Assembly: GCA_021815365.1 (NCBI GenBank)
Contig: JAKAGZ010000010.1
Location: 1 to 64,000 of the forward strand
From: Bacteroidota bacterium
Lineage (GTDB): Bacteria; Bacteroidota; Ignavibacteria; Ignavibacteriales; Ignavibacteriaceae
DNA: 64,000 nt
Direction of reading: 5' to 3'
Under the pieces are notes generated by a model that made no database searches, was not told where the DNA came from, and saw nothing but the letters and a program-made list of their open reading frames with translations. The position numbers were made by a program, and so were the translations under genes. Of the stretch, positions 1-8,546 are shown one piece after another (the stretch's first letter is position 1; every line of letters starts with the position of its first letter).

Positions 1-1746
1 GGTTTATTTGTTGACCAATTAGTGCTTATCAAAGATGTAACGGAAGAAATACAGGATGCTGCTAACAGCGCAGCCACACCTGAAGCCAAAGCGGACAGCA
101 CAAGCAAAGCAATTAAAAAAATTGAAGCAGAACAAAGCAAAGAGACCGGTCTGATCTGCCAGGTTGTTACTCTTTTTAACGGCGGAAAATATTCTCTTTA
201 CGGATATAAAAGATATACTGATGTCCGTTTGGTTTTTGCACCGGAAGAACAGGCAGCTTATTTTGGCGGTGACCCGGACAACTTTACTTATCCAAGATAT
301 GATGTGGACTGTTCGTTCTTCAGAGTATATGATGAAAATGGTAAGCCTCTGAAAACGGATCATTATTTCAAATGGAGCGCAGACGGTGCAAAAGAAAGCG
401 AGCCGGTTTTTATTATAGGTAACCCGGGAAGAACTGCCAGATTAAATACTGTTTCGCAGTTAGAGTACACAAGAGATATTATTTACCCGTACACTCTTGA
501 TCTTCTGCACGGATTAATAGGAGTGTATAAAGCCATACTGAAAGAACATCCTGAGAGAAAGGGTGAACTGCAAAATACTATTTTCGGATTTTCGAATTCT
601 GAAAAAGCTATTACCGGTTATCTCGCCGGCTTAAGAGACCCGATATTAATGCAGAAGAAAATTGATTTCGAAAGAACCTTTAAAAAAGCTGTCCAGTCAA
701 ACCCGGAATTAAATGCAAAGTACGGCGATGTCTGGTCTAAGATCGCTGAGAACCGCAAACAGATGAGATCATTCGTTCACGAATTGTACGGCTTATCAAC
801 CACGCCGTTCTCCTCTCCTGCATATCTGAATATTGCTCAGGAAGTTATTGACCTTGCTAACGAATTAAAACAGCCAGAAGATAAAAGATCTGCACAGTAC
901 CAGGGTACGGAGCTTGACTCAACTATAGCCAATTTATTCCCTGCAGATTTTGATGCTCTCAAAAACAGGATGCTTCTTAATCTGTTTATAGAAAACATGA
1001 CAAGAAATCTTGGGGCGGAAAATGAACTGGTTCAGCATTTCACCGGCGGCAATTCCGGTGAAGCTGCAGTTGAATATGTTCTATCACATTCTTCGCTGAC
1101 AAGCGAAAATAAAATTAAAGAGCTTGCCGCAAAAGGTGCTGATGCAATTCTTAATTCAGACGACCCCTTCATTTATTTTACAATTCACTCAAAAGAAAAA
1201 AAAGATGAGCTACAGAAAAAAGCTAAAGAAATTTCTGCGCAGGAAGCAACATATAATCAGCAGTTAGGAAAAGCTCTTTTTGAAGTTTACGGAACTTCTA
1301 TTCCGCCTGACGCAACTTTTACCTTAAGGATATCGGACGGCGTGGTTAAAGGCTACGATTACAACGGCACCGAAGCTCCACCCTTCACAACTTTTTATGG
1401 ATTGTATGACAGGCATTATTCATTCCCCGGAAGAAGCGAGTGGGCTTTTGCAAGCGACAGATGGAAAAACCCGCCGGCTGATTTTGACCTTGCTACACAC
1501 CTTGATATGGTATCAACAAATGATATCATCGGCGGTAATTCCGGAAGCCCGGTGATAAATAAAAACGCCGAGGTTGTCGGTCTTGTCTTCGATGGAAATA
1601 TCGAGAGCTTACCCGGCAATTTTATTTTCGATACGACAAGGAACAGATCAGTCTCTGTCACATCAAATGCACTGATGGAAGTAATAAAAGTTCTGTTCAA
1701 TGATAAAAGACTTGCTGACGAATTGCAGAATGGGATGATTAAGTAA
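1..1746 (+). CDS. S46 family dipeptidyl-peptidase (DPP7-like), 5' truncated by window edge
   Basis: The reading frame is open from base 1, so the signal peptide and the catalytic His region lie outside the window; 581 residues remain of about 700 usual for S46. S46 enzymes are periplasmic serine exopeptidases that release dipeptides from peptide N-termini. The conserved GDPDNFTYPRYDVDC block carries the catalytic Asp, and GGNSGSP near the C-terminus carries the nucleophile Ser. Eighteen residues after that Ser the sequence reads FDGN. In the family this position is Gly in DPP7 (hydrophobic P1) and Arg in DPP11 (acidic P1), so a DPP7-type specificity is inferred. No sorting domain follows. Two hairpins lie after the stop. 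Confidence 0.93.
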   Translation, partial: GLFVDQLVLIKDVTEEIQDAANSAATPEAKADSTSKAIKKIEAEQSKETGLICQVVTLFNGGKYSLYGYKRYTDVRLVFAPEEQAAYFGGDPDNFTYPRYDVDCSFFRVYDENGKPLKTDHYFKWSADGAKESEPVFIIGNPGRTARLNTVSQLEYTRDIIYPYTLDLLHGLIGVYKAILKEHPERKGELQNTIFGFSNSEKAITGYLAGLRDPILMQKKIDFERTFKKAVQSNPELNAKYGDVWSKIAENRKQMRSFVHELYGLSTTPFSSPAYLNIAQEVIDLANELKQPEDKRSAQYQGTELDSTIANLFPADFDALKNRMLLNLFIENMTRNLGAENELVQHFTGGNSGEAAVEYVLSHSSLTSENKIKELAAKGADAILNSDDPFIYFTIHSKEKKDELQKKAKEISAQEATYNQQLGKALFEVYGTSIPPDATFTLRISDGVVKGYDYNGTEAPPFTTFYGLYDRHYSFPGRSEWAFASDRWKNPPADFDLATHLDMVSTNDIIGGNSGSPVINKNAEVVGLVFDGNIESLPGNFIFDTTRNRSVSVTSNALMEVIKVLFNDKRLADELQNGMIK

Positions 1747-1759
1747 AGAATTAATTAAA

Positions 1760-1794
1760 AGACCTCAAGAGGTTTTTGAAAACTCCTGAGGTCT
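1760..1794 (+). terminator. Hairpin after the S46 peptidase gene
   Basis: AGACCTCA (1760-1767) pairs perfectly with TGAGGTCT (1787-1794). The region between them pairs imperfectly around a T-rich/A-rich centre. It starts 14 bases after the stop codon, a normal place for transcription to end. Confidence 0.6.
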
Positions 1795-1807
1795 AATATT
1801 TTAAAAT

Positions 1808-1837
1808 AAAAAGGAAAGCTGTTTGGCTTTCCTTTTT
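1808..1837. terminator. Bidirectional terminator between S46 peptidase and rplI
   Basis: A perfect 12-bp stem (1808-1819 with 1826-1837) encloses a 6-base loop. The stem ends are runs of A on one side and T on the other, so it can act as an intrinsic terminator in both directions, which suits the two convergent genes. Confidence 0.8.
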
Positions 1838-1863
1838 CATCAATTTCACCGTTCTATCAGAAC

Positions 1864-2307
1864 TTACTCTCTTACAACCCACACTTTAATTTTAGCACTT
1901 ACATTGGGGTGCAATTTGACGCTGACAGTATAAATACCCAGTGCTTTAATCGGCTCTTCAATTTCAATTTTTCTTTTATCGATATCGTGTCCTTTTTCTT
2001 TAAGAGCATCAGAGATCATTTGAGTTGTGACCGAACCAAAGATCTTACCTTCTTCACCAACCTGGACCGGTATAGTAACAGAAACTTTTTCAAGTCCTGC
2101 TGCTAATGTTTCAGCAGCGGTTAATTCCTGTTCTCTTTTCTTCGAAAGAGTTTTCTTTTCTTCCTCAAGGGCCCTGATATTTCCTTCTAAAGCCGGATAA
2201 GCTAACTTCCGCGGGATCAGAAAATTTCTCGCATAGCCGTCCTTCACATCTATCACCTGGCCAATCTGACCCACCCCTTCTGTATTTTGTCTTAATATTA
2301 CCTTCAT
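1864..2307 (-). CDS. rplI: 50S ribosomal protein L9
   Basis: 147 residues, the usual length. The N-terminal signature MKVILRQNTEGVGQIGQVIDV and the following GYARNFLIPR are the L9 rRNA-binding domain. A long charged connecting helix and the C-terminal domain follow. It is the last gene of the rpsF-ssb-rpsR-rplI cluster, 18 bases after rpsR, and ends just before a bidirectional terminator. Binds 23S rRNA at the base of the L1 stalk. Confidence 0.97.
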   Translation of the reverse strand: MKVILRQNTEGVGQIGQVIDVKDGYARNFLIPRKLAYPALEGNIRALEEEKKTLSKKREQELTAAETLAAGLEKVSVTIPVQVGEEGKIFGSVTTQMISDALKEKGHDIDKRKIEIEEPIKALGIYTVSVKLHPNVSAKIKVWVVRE

Positions 2308-2325
2308 TTTATTCCTTCATTTATT

Positions 2326-2556
2326 CTATTTCAAAACATCGGAAACATAGGGCAGCAGTGCCATATGCCTTGCACGTTTGATTGCAATTGATAGCTGCCG
2401 CTGATATTTAGCACTGGTCCCTGTAATTCTTTTAGGAATTACTTTCCCCTGTTCAGTAATATATCGCTGGAGCAGCTTTACATCTTTGTAGTCGATATAC
2501 TTTACATTATTTTGTGTGAACCGGCATACTTTTTTAACTTTAACTTCATTTCTCAT
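2326..2556 (-). CDS. rpsR: 30S ribosomal protein S18
   Basis: 76 residues with the S18 core: [33 protein letters not shown] and the basic [11 protein letters not shown] end. S18 pairs with S6 on the platform of the small subunit. The gene sits 14 bases after ssb and 18 before rplI, so the four genes probably form one transcript. Confidence 0.97.
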   Translation of the reverse strand: MRNEVKVKKVCRFTQNNVKYIDYKDVKLLQRYITEQGKVIPKRITGTSAKYQRQLSIAIKRARHMALLPYVSDVLK

Positions 2557-2570
2557 ATATTAAATCCGTT

Positions 2571-3074
2571 TTATTTTAATAAATCTGATTCTTCACTGGA
2601 TAAAAATTTATCGAACGAATCATCTGTATAATCTATCTCATTATTGTTCTCAATATTGTTGCCATCCTTGATAACGTTTTTATCTTCGGTGTGACCATTT
2701 TGTCCATTCTCCGAGTCAGTTAATTTTCCTTTTTTATTCAGGAACTGAATCCTTCTGGCTTTTATTTCAACAATACTTCTGTTGTGACCGTCTTCTGATT
2801 TCCAGCTTCTGCTTTGTAATTCACCGTCTACCAGAACAGCATAACCTTTCTTTAATCTGTCGCGGCAGCTTTCAGCTAGTTTGTTCCAGGCAACGATACC
2901 GACATAACAAACATCTTCCTGCCATTGGTCGGTACTGTCTTTGTATTTTCTATTTGAAGCAATAGAAAAATTAACAACCGGTGTATTATTTGTTGTTTGC
3001 CGAAAAATAGGGTCTTTGGTAAGATTACCAGCTACAATAACGTAATTTATTTCGGGTATTTTCAAATCAGCCAT
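2571..3074 (-). CDS. ssb: Single-stranded DNA-binding protein
   Basis: 167 residues. The N-terminal OB fold (about residues 8-112) contains the typical NYVIVAGNLTKDPIFR and FSIASNRKYKDS strands. A disordered, Asn/Asp-rich tail follows and ends in an acidic stretch (SSEESDLLK). The classic terminal DDIPF tip is replaced by a related acidic-hydrophobic end. Located between rpsF and rpsR as in many bacteria. Protects ssDNA in replication and repair. Confidence 0.94.
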   Translation of the reverse strand: MADLKIPEINYVIVAGNLTKDPIFRQTTNNTPVVNFSIASNRKYKDSTDQWQEDVCYVGIVAWNKLAESCRDRLKKGYAVLVDGELQSRSWKSEDGHNRSIVEIKARRIQFLNKKGKLTDSENGQNGHTEDKNVIKDGNNIENNNEIDYTDDSFDKFLSSEESDLLK

Positions 3075-3109
3075 GGTTATTCCTCCGTACTTAAAATCTT
3101 TTAAAAAAG

Positions 3110-3529
3110 TTAGTTCCCATTTCCTGCAGAATCTTCATCCAGCTTTCCGGTAGCTAAAGATATTTCCAGATCATCGGTTGAATCTTCTGACTGAATAAGA
3201 GATTTATCTTTATTTTTTTCGAGATATTCAATTGCATCATTATCAAGCTTGATTGTAAGGTATCTCAGAAATTGCTCATCCAGAATGTAGAATCTCTCAA
3301 GCTTTGCAATCATGCTGGGGGGAGCATTAAATCTAAAGATGACATAGTAACCAACTTTACTTTTTTTGACTACGTAAGCCAATCTTTTTCTTCCCCAATT
3401 TTCTACTTCCCGGATTTCTCCACCATGGTTTGTGATTGTTTCTTTAATGCGGGATATCAGGTTTTGGATTTGCTCATCGTCCAGCGATGCGTTAATCAAT
3501 ACCGCACTTTCATAGACATTCGTCTTCAT
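3110..3529 (-). CDS. rpsF: 30S ribosomal protein S6
   Basis: 139 residues. The ferredoxin-like S6 domain is visible (YESAVLINASLDDEQIQNLI, then VENWGRKRLAYVVKKSKVGYYVIFRF). An acidic C-terminal extension of about 40 residues follows. A GGGAGGTGA ribosome-binding site precedes the start. First gene of the ribosomal/ssb cluster; a promoter-like pair and a possible S6:S18-binding leader lie upstream. Confidence 0.96.
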   Translation of the reverse strand: MKTNVYESAVLINASLDDEQIQNLISRIKETITNHGGEIREVENWGRKRLAYVVKKSKVGYYVIFRFNAPPSMIAKLERFYILDEQFLRYLTIKLDNDAIEYLEKNKDKSLIQSEDSTDDLEISLATGKLDEDSAGNGN

Positions 3530-3580
3530 CTAACTTGTCACCTCCCTTCGGTCAATTTGGCCCTCATCTATATATGAGAG
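3530..3580 (-). promoter_or_regulatory. Possible S6:S18 autoregulatory leader of rpsF
   Basis: The minus-strand leader contains a short hairpin (CTCAT...ATGAG, with flanking C/G pairs) followed by an ACCG trinucleotide context just before the ribosome-binding site. In several phyla the S6:S18 complex represses its own operon by binding a stem next to a CCG motif. The match here is by eye only. Confidence 0.3.
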
Positions 3581-3593
3581 CAGGGATAAATAT

Positions 3594-3623
3594 ATTATGT
3601 TAATTAAAAAAATAGGGTTCAAA
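3594..3623 (-). promoter_or_regulatory. Candidate promoter of the rpsF cluster
   Basis: On the minus strand TTGAAC (3623-3618) and CATAAT (3599-3594) are separated by 18 bases and lie about 65 bases upstream of the rpsF start. This fits a housekeeping-sigma promoter. No other pair as good was noticed in the spacer. Confidence 0.4.
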
Positions 3624-3748
3624 TTTATTTAATTTAATCTGCAATAACAAGAGAAACCTGTTTGTTTTCAGGCTTATTTTAGCGCCTGTTCTGCTAAAAA
3701 TTGTAATGCCTGTAAATACCGGCTCCATACAGCTTTAACTTTACAAAT

Positions 3749-4354
3749 TCACTGTTGAAGATCTAATTTGTCTCTATCTTTTTTAGTTTTCATTAATGTG
3801 CTGTTTGAATCAAGCAATCTTTTAATCCCTCCCTTGATAAATTCTTCTGCTAAGTATGCGGCTGTTTTAAAAGACTCTTCAAGCTGTTTCATTTCATCGT
3901 TACTAAAATCAGTCAGAACATACTCTGCCATTTTCCCCTTTTCAAATTCATTATCAATGCCAAATCTTAATCTCGAAAATTCTTCAGAAGAAAGATGATA
4001 TATGACAGAATTCACACCGTTATGCCCACCGTCACCTCCGGAAACTTTAACTCTTAAAGCGGGGAACTTAAGATTAAGATCGTCATGTATTAACAAAAAA
4101 TCTGTAACGGGAATTTTATAATTTTGGACAACCTGAAGAGCTGCTATTCCGCTTTGATTAACATACGTGGTTGGTTTTATAAGCGAGAAACTTTCATTTA
4201 GTATTTTCCCCTCTGCAACGTAGTAATCATTTTTTGAAGCTCTAAAGGAAAGCGAGTGGGCAGCAGCAAAATAATCCAGAAACATGAAGCCCACATTATG
4301 CCTGTTAAAAGAATAACGGCTCCCCGGATTTCCTATACCACACAATACCTTCAC
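3749..4354 (-). CDS. pth: Peptidyl-tRNA hydrolase
   Basis: 201 residues, typical length. GIGNPGSRYSFNRHNVGF contains the catalytic His and Asn region; PTTYVNQSG, LLIHDDLNL and SGGDGGHNG are the other Pth signatures. It releases peptides from stalled peptidyl-tRNA in the cytoplasm. The start is GTG and overlaps the rplY stop by one base (TAGTG), so translation is probably coupled to rplY. Confidence 0.96.
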   Translation of the reverse strand: MKVLCGIGNPGSRYSFNRHNVGFMFLDYFAAAHSLSFRASKNDYYVAEGKILNESFSLIKPTTYVNQSGIAALQVVQNYKIPVTDFLLIHDDLNLKFPALRVKVSGGDGGHNGVNSVIYHLSSEEFSRLRFGIDNEFEKGKMAEYVLTDFSNDEMKQLEESFKTAAYLAEEFIKGGIKRLLDSNSTLMKTKKDRDKLDLQQ

Positions 4355-5025
4355 TACTTTTGCTGCTTTTCTTCTTCTGCCTCTTCTTCCTTATCAGCTT
4401 TTCCTTTGCCAATAACTTCAGGTTCTGCCGGTGCTTCACCCTCGGTGCCAGCCTCGGCTGCAACAGGCTCAGCTTCTACTTTAGGATGTGTAACAGCAAC
4501 CACTGCAGTATCTGCCGGGTTAAGAATTTTAATATTTTCAAAACTAAGATCCTTTACGTGTATTGAGTGACCAAGATTCAAATCCTGAATATTTATTTCA
4601 AGATGCTGCGGAATATCTTTTGGCAGACATTCTACAGTAAGCTTATGCAAGAATTGCTGAAGAACACCTCCTTCTTTAATACCCACAGGGCTGCCTGTAA
4701 ACTGAATAGGAACTTCAAGCTGAAAAGTTTCGCCTGATGTTAATCCAAGCAGATCGAAGTGAAGAATTCTATCTGTTACAGGATCAAACTGAACATCTTT
4801 CAGAATACAGTCGTGTTCCTGCTCTCCTTCAAGCTGAAGTGAAATTAAATGTGTTTCAGAAGTAAAGACGAGAGGGTTAATAATCTTTTCCGGTACGCTC
4901 AGCGAAACGGGCTGATCGTGTTTCGAATAAAAGACTCCGGGAACCTCGCCGCTCTTACGCAACCTGTTTTTATCAGATTTTGTTTTCGTTTTTCTAACAT
5001 TAGCTTTTAAGACTACTTTTTCCAT
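4354..5025 (-). CDS. rplY: 50S ribosomal protein L25 (Ctc/TL5 type)
   Basis: 223 residues, the long form with an N-terminal 5S rRNA-binding L25 domain (about residues 5-90) and a C-terminal beta domain as in Ctc/TL5. The tail from about residue 190 is an acidic, Ala/Glu/Lys-rich low-complexity stretch. Between prs and pth, the order prs-rplY-pth common in bacteria; 22 bases separate it from prs. Confidence 0.95.
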   Translation of the reverse strand: MEKVVLKANVRKTKTKSDKNRLRKSGEVPGVFYSKHDQPVSLSVPEKIINPLVFTSETHLISLQLEGEQEHDCILKDVQFDPVTDRILHFDLLGLTSGETFQLEVPIQFTGSPVGIKEGGVLQQFLHKLTVECLPKDIPQHLEINIQDLNLGHSIHVKDLSFENIKILNPADTAVVAVTHPKVEAEPVAAEAGTEGEAPAEPEVIGKGKADKEEEAEEEKQQK

Positions 5026-5047
5026 TGTTTCTCCACGAACTAAAAAA

Positions 5048-5995
5048 TTATCCTTTATCTATATCAAACAGCGAACTAATTGATTCATTATTATATGTCC
5101 TTTTAATTGCTTCAGCAAATATTCCTGATGCAGAAACAGTTTCAACTTTATCTGTCTTTCCATTAATTTCAGAAGCTATCGTATCTGAAACATAAAGTTT
5201 CGACAATTGTGAATTCTGGATCCTTTCAAGAGCAGGACCTGAGAAAAGCGGATGAGTAATAGCGCCATAAATATTTTTTGCGCCTTTCATTTTCAGCGCT
5301 TCAATTGCACCTATAAAGGTTCCCGCAGTGTCAATAAGATCATCAACCAAAAGAACATCTTTTCCTTCAACATTACCAATAATATGAACAACTTCTGCCA
5401 GGTTTTGTTTCGGCCTTCTTTTATCAATAACAACAAGATCTGCATGAAGCCGTTTTGCATAAGATCTTGCCATTTTAATTCCTCCGACATCCGGAGAGAC
5501 AACAACAAGATTATCTCTGACGTCATTAAACAGCCCGGTAAACATAGTCGAGCCGTATAGATGATCGAAAGGGATGTCAAAGAAACCCTGAATCTGTGCG
5601 GCGTGAAGGTCCATTGTCATAATTCTGTCTGCGCCGGCAACGGTTATCAAATTTGCAACAAGCTTAGCTGTAATCGAAACCCTCGGCTGATCTTTTCTAT
5701 CCTGTCTCGAGTACCCAAAATATGGAATTACCGCCGTTATTCTTGTAGCCGATGCCCTTTTGGCAGCATCAAGCATAATCAATAATTCCATAAGATTATC
5801 AGCAGGAGGATTAGTTGATTGAATTATAAAAACTTCAGACCCGCGGATATTCTCACCATATTTTACCCAGATTTCTCCGTCACTGAATCTCTTCTTTTCG
5901 ACTGTCCCGAGTGATTTACCGAGCTTTTTAGCAATTTTTTCAGCAAGGTTATAATTTGAGCTTCCTGAAAAAATTTTATAATCGCTCGCAAGCAT
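5048..5995 (-). CDS. prs: Ribose-phosphate pyrophosphokinase (PRPP synthetase)
   Basis: 315 residues, full class I length. The PRPP-binding loop is VLLVDDLIDTAGT. The ATP-binding regions (FSDGEIWVKYGENIRG and YFGYSRQDRKD) and the metal-binding MDLHAAQIQGFF segment are intact. Makes PRPP from ribose-5-phosphate and ATP for nucleotide, His and Trp synthesis. First gene of the prs-rplY-pth set, divergent from proS across a 232-base spacer that holds a dispersed repeat. Confidence 0.97.
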   Translation of the reverse strand: MLASDYKIFSGSSNYNLAEKIAKKLGKSLGTVEKKRFSDGEIWVKYGENIRGSEVFIIQSTNPPADNLMELLIMLDAAKRASATRITAVIPYFGYSRQDRKDQPRVSITAKLVANLITVAGADRIMTMDLHAAQIQGFFDIPFDHLYGSTMFTGLFNDVRDNLVVVSPDVGGIKMARSYAKRLHADLVVIDKRRPKQNLAEVVHIIGNVEGKDVLLVDDLIDTAGTFIGAIEALKMKGAKNIYGAITHPLFSGPALERIQNSQLSKLYVSDTIASEINGKTDKVETVSASGIFAEAIKRTYNNESISSLFDIDKG

Positions 5996-6137
5996 AGATA
6001 AGTTGTTTTTTACAAATTTTGGTAAAAATATAAGGAAGAAATATATATAAAAGCATCAGGGAAGTCAACAAAATTGACAGAGGATTACATGAATTGAAGC
6101 ACTTACAGGAATTAATTTTGTTTGCTTATGATATTTT

Positions 6138-6199
6138 TTAAAACAGGAATCCGGTTGAAGTTCATGTTTTGATTAGCCTGCCTATTTCAGTATTTTTAC
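6138..6199 (-). repeat. Dispersed intergenic repeat, copy 1 (inverted relative to copy 2)
   Basis: The minus strand of this stretch matches the plus strand at 26525-26586. The first 35 bases are identical, with a few substitutions and one indel after that. Both copies lie between divergent genes, here prs and proS. It contains a GCCTGCC-like core. Confidence 0.85.
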
Positions 6200-6227
6200 C
6201 CCATATTTTTGTCACAAAAGATTCAGT

Positions 6228-7916
6228 ATGCGGCTAAGTAAATTTTTCGTTCCCACTTTAAAAGAAATTCCTAACGATGCTGTTGTGAAAAGCCATATTC
6301 TAATGCTGCGTTCAGGAATGATAAAAATGATCTCTGCAGGGATTTATGCGTTCCTGCCCCTCGGTTACAGGGTGATAAGAAAAATTTCTGAAATTATCCG
6401 CGAAGAAATGAACGCTATTGGCGGGCAGGAATTTCATTTGCCGGCTTTGAATCCGAAGGAGATATGGGAGGAAACAAACCGTGTTGAAGCTTTCGGCGAT
6501 ACATTATTTCATGTTAAAAACCGGGATTATGTTTTGGCTCCCACACACGAAGAAATTATTACATACCTTGCGCGCAACGTTGTGAAATCATATAAAGATA
6601 TGCCACAGATATGGTACCAGATACAGACAAAATTCAGGAATGAGCCTAGACCAAGAAGCGGCGTTATACGCGGGAGACAATTCCTGATGAAAGATGCTTA
6701 CAGCCTTGATTCATCGTGGGAAGGGCTTGATACCGCTTATGATCTGCACGATAAAGCGTACAGAAAAATATTTGACAGATGCGGTTTGAAATATTTTGTA
6801 GTTGGTGCTTCAAGCGGCGCTATGGGCGGAACAGGTTCTGAAGAGTTTATGGTAAGATCAGAAGCAGGCGAAGATACAGTTGCTTACTGTGAGCACTGTG
6901 GTTATGCTGCAAATGTTGAAGTTGCTGTTTCAAATGTTTCTGAAACCGGACGTGAACAAAAGAGTGAAGATGTAAAAGAAATTTCTACTCCCGGTGTAAA
7001 ATCTATTGATGAGCTTTGCAGCTTTTTAAAGATAAAGGAAGATCAATGTGCCAAGTCGAGGGTTTATATTAGTGAGGGAAAACCTGTGCTGGTTTTAATG
7101 CTGGGAAATGAAGAAGTAAACGAAACCAAACTCGGGAAAGCACTCGGCGGTAATGTTCGTCCAGCTCATCCCGAAGAGCTGAAAGAGTTAACAGGTGCCG
7201 ATGCAGGCTCTATCGGACCAATCGGGTTTAATGGGAAAATTATCGCTGATAACAGGCTTACAGATGCCAACAATCTTTACAGCGGTGCAAATAAAAATGA
7301 TTTTCACCTTGCCGGTATTGATCTAAAACGCGATGTAAAGAACATAACATATTCTGACCTCCGAAATGTACAGCCGGGAGAGAAATGTATAAAGTGCGGA
7401 AACTCTCTGGAAGTTTTCAGTGCAATTGAGCTTGGACATATTTTTAAACTCGGGACAAAATATTCCGATTCAATGAATGCAAAATTCCTTGATGAAAACG
7501 GGAAAGAACAACCGATTATTATGGGCAGCTACGGCATCGGCGTAGAAAGAGTAATGGCTTGTTACATCGAGCAGCACAATGACGAGAGCGGGCTTGTGTG
7601 GGATAAAACTCTTGCACCTTTCCACGTTCATCTTATCGGGTTGAATATGAAGAAAGATGAAATTGTTCAAACCTGCGACAAGCTCTACATAGAAATGAAC
7701 AAAAAAGGAATTGAAGTTTTATACGATGACCGTGTTGATGCACAGGCAGGATTTAAATTTAAAGATGCAGATCTTTTAGGGATACCTCTCCAGGTAATAG
7801 TTGGCGATAAAAAACTGAAAGAAAATAAAGTCGAAGTTAAGATCAGGAAGACAGGCGAAAGATTTGACGTCAGGATTGGTGAACTTATTACCAGGGTTGA
7901 GGACGAGTTAAAGTAA
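6228..7916 (+). CDS. proS: Prolyl-tRNA synthetase (bacterial type)
   Basis: 562 residues, the length of the bacterial type with an editing insertion. Class II motif 2 (TKFRNEPRPRSGVIRGRQFLMKDAYS) and motif 3 (GSYGIGVERVMAC) are clear. The INS editing domain occupies about residues 235-385. The anticodon-binding domain is at the C-terminus. A cysteine pair CEHCG (about 224) and CIKCG (about 387) flank the insert. Charges tRNA-Pro. Start ATG at 6228. Confidence 0.97.
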   Translation: MRLSKFFVPTLKEIPNDAVVKSHILMLRSGMIKMISAGIYAFLPLGYRVIRKISEIIREEMNAIGGQEFHLPALNPKEIWEETNRVEAFGDTLFHVKNRDYVLAPTHEEIITYLARNVVKSYKDMPQIWYQIQTKFRNEPRPRSGVIRGRQFLMKDAYSLDSSWEGLDTAYDLHDKAYRKIFDRCGLKYFVVGASSGAMGGTGSEEFMVRSEAGEDTVAYCEHCGYAANVEVAVSNVSETGREQKSEDVKEISTPGVKSIDELCSFLKIKEDQCAKSRVYISEGKPVLVLMLGNEEVNETKLGKALGGNVRPAHPEELKELTGADAGSIGPIGFNGKIIADNRLTDANNLYSGANKNDFHLAGIDLKRDVKNITYSDLRNVQPGEKCIKCGNSLEVFSAIELGHIFKLGTKYSDSMNAKFLDENGKEQPIIMGSYGIGVERVMACYIEQHNDESGLVWDKTLAPFHVHLIGLNMKKDEIVQTCDKLYIEMNKKGIEVLYDDRVDAQAGFKFKDADLLGIPLQVIVGDKKLKENKVEVKIRKTGERFDVRIGELITRVEDELK

Positions 7917-7968
7917 TATTTTGTATTTTGTTAATAAGAAGTAGCTTTATTTTTATTAAAAGGTAATT

Positions 7969-8020
7969 CGTGAAAGCATGGATGCATGATTGTATGGCTG
8001 CATGAAGAATGGCATTCAAA
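7969..8020. repeat. Left arm of an inverted repeat bracketing the four-helix-bundle gene
   Basis: Bases 7983-7996 (TGCATGATTGTATG) are the exact reverse complement of 8499-8512. Weaker pairing extends to both sides over about 38 bases. The arm is rich in repeated CATG/GATTG units. Confidence 0.8.
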
Positions 8021-8042
8021 ATATTCATATCTAAGGGAGGAT

Positions 8043-8489
8043 ATGGCACCCAAAGGATATTTTACAATAAATAAAAATACTAATCGCGGCTATAGGAACC
8101 TTGATGTATGGAAAGAAGCTGTTGATTTATATTACTCTGTAGATGATATTCAAAGCATTTCATTCAAAGTCAAAGCGCAGGTTGAGGGCTCAGTTTTTGC
8201 AGTATCATCCAATATTGCCGAAGATTATTGCAGGCGGTCTATAAAAGAAAATATTCAATTTGTGAACATTGCATTGGCATCGCTCGGTGAAAATTACTCA
8301 CAGATTTTTATACTTTTTAATGCAAGCAAAGTACTGGAAGAGAAATTCAAAGAATTTGACAACAGGCATTATAGCCTGGAAAATAAATTAATAAAGTTTA
8401 ATAAATCTATGATTGAAAAATTAAAAAATGGGGATTATTGGAAAAATGATTATATTTTGCGCAAAGCTACAGAAAAATACAATACTTGA
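8043..8489 (+). CDS. Four-helix-bundle protein, 23S rRNA intervening-sequence (S23) family
   Basis: 148 residues. The YRNLDVWKEAVDLYYSV opening and the helix AVSSNIAEDYCRRSIKENIQFVNIALASLGE are the signature of the S23/IVS four-helix-bundle family, whose role is unknown. An in-frame upstream ATG at 7986 exists, but its extension lies in the inverted-repeat arm and does not resemble the family. GGGAGG lies just before the ATG at 8043. In rRNA, members sit inside intervening sequences whose ends pair; here the gene is free-standing but is bracketed by a 14-bp perfect inverted repeat. Related Avd proteins of diversity-generating retroelements exist, but no reverse transcriptase is nearby. Confidence 0.85.
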   Translation: MAPKGYFTINKNTNRGYRNLDVWKEAVDLYYSVDDIQSISFKVKAQVEGSVFAVSSNIAEDYCRRSIKENIQFVNIALASLGENYSQIFILFNASKVLEEKFKEFDNRHYSLENKLIKFNKSMIEKLKNGDYWKNDYILRKATEKYNT

Positions 8490-8490
8490 T

Positions 8491-8530
8491 CATGCTATCA
8501 TACAATCATGCAGTCATACAAGCTCACAGT
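8491..8530. repeat. Right arm of the inverted repeat bracketing the four-helix-bundle gene
   Basis: Bases 8499-8512 pair exactly with 7983-7996. The arm begins just after the stop codon of the four-helix-bundle gene and ends before the gmd ribosome-binding site. Confidence 0.8.
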
Positions 8531-8546
8531 TTAACTTGGAGATAAA

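Noticed and set aside
3671-3690. CAGGC...GCCTG hairpin between pth and rpsF
   Set aside because: A 5-bp stem without a T-run is too weak to call a terminator.
8043-8489. Avd protein of a diversity-generating retroelement
   Set aside because: The fold family is related, but no reverse transcriptase, template repeat or variable target gene is present nearby.
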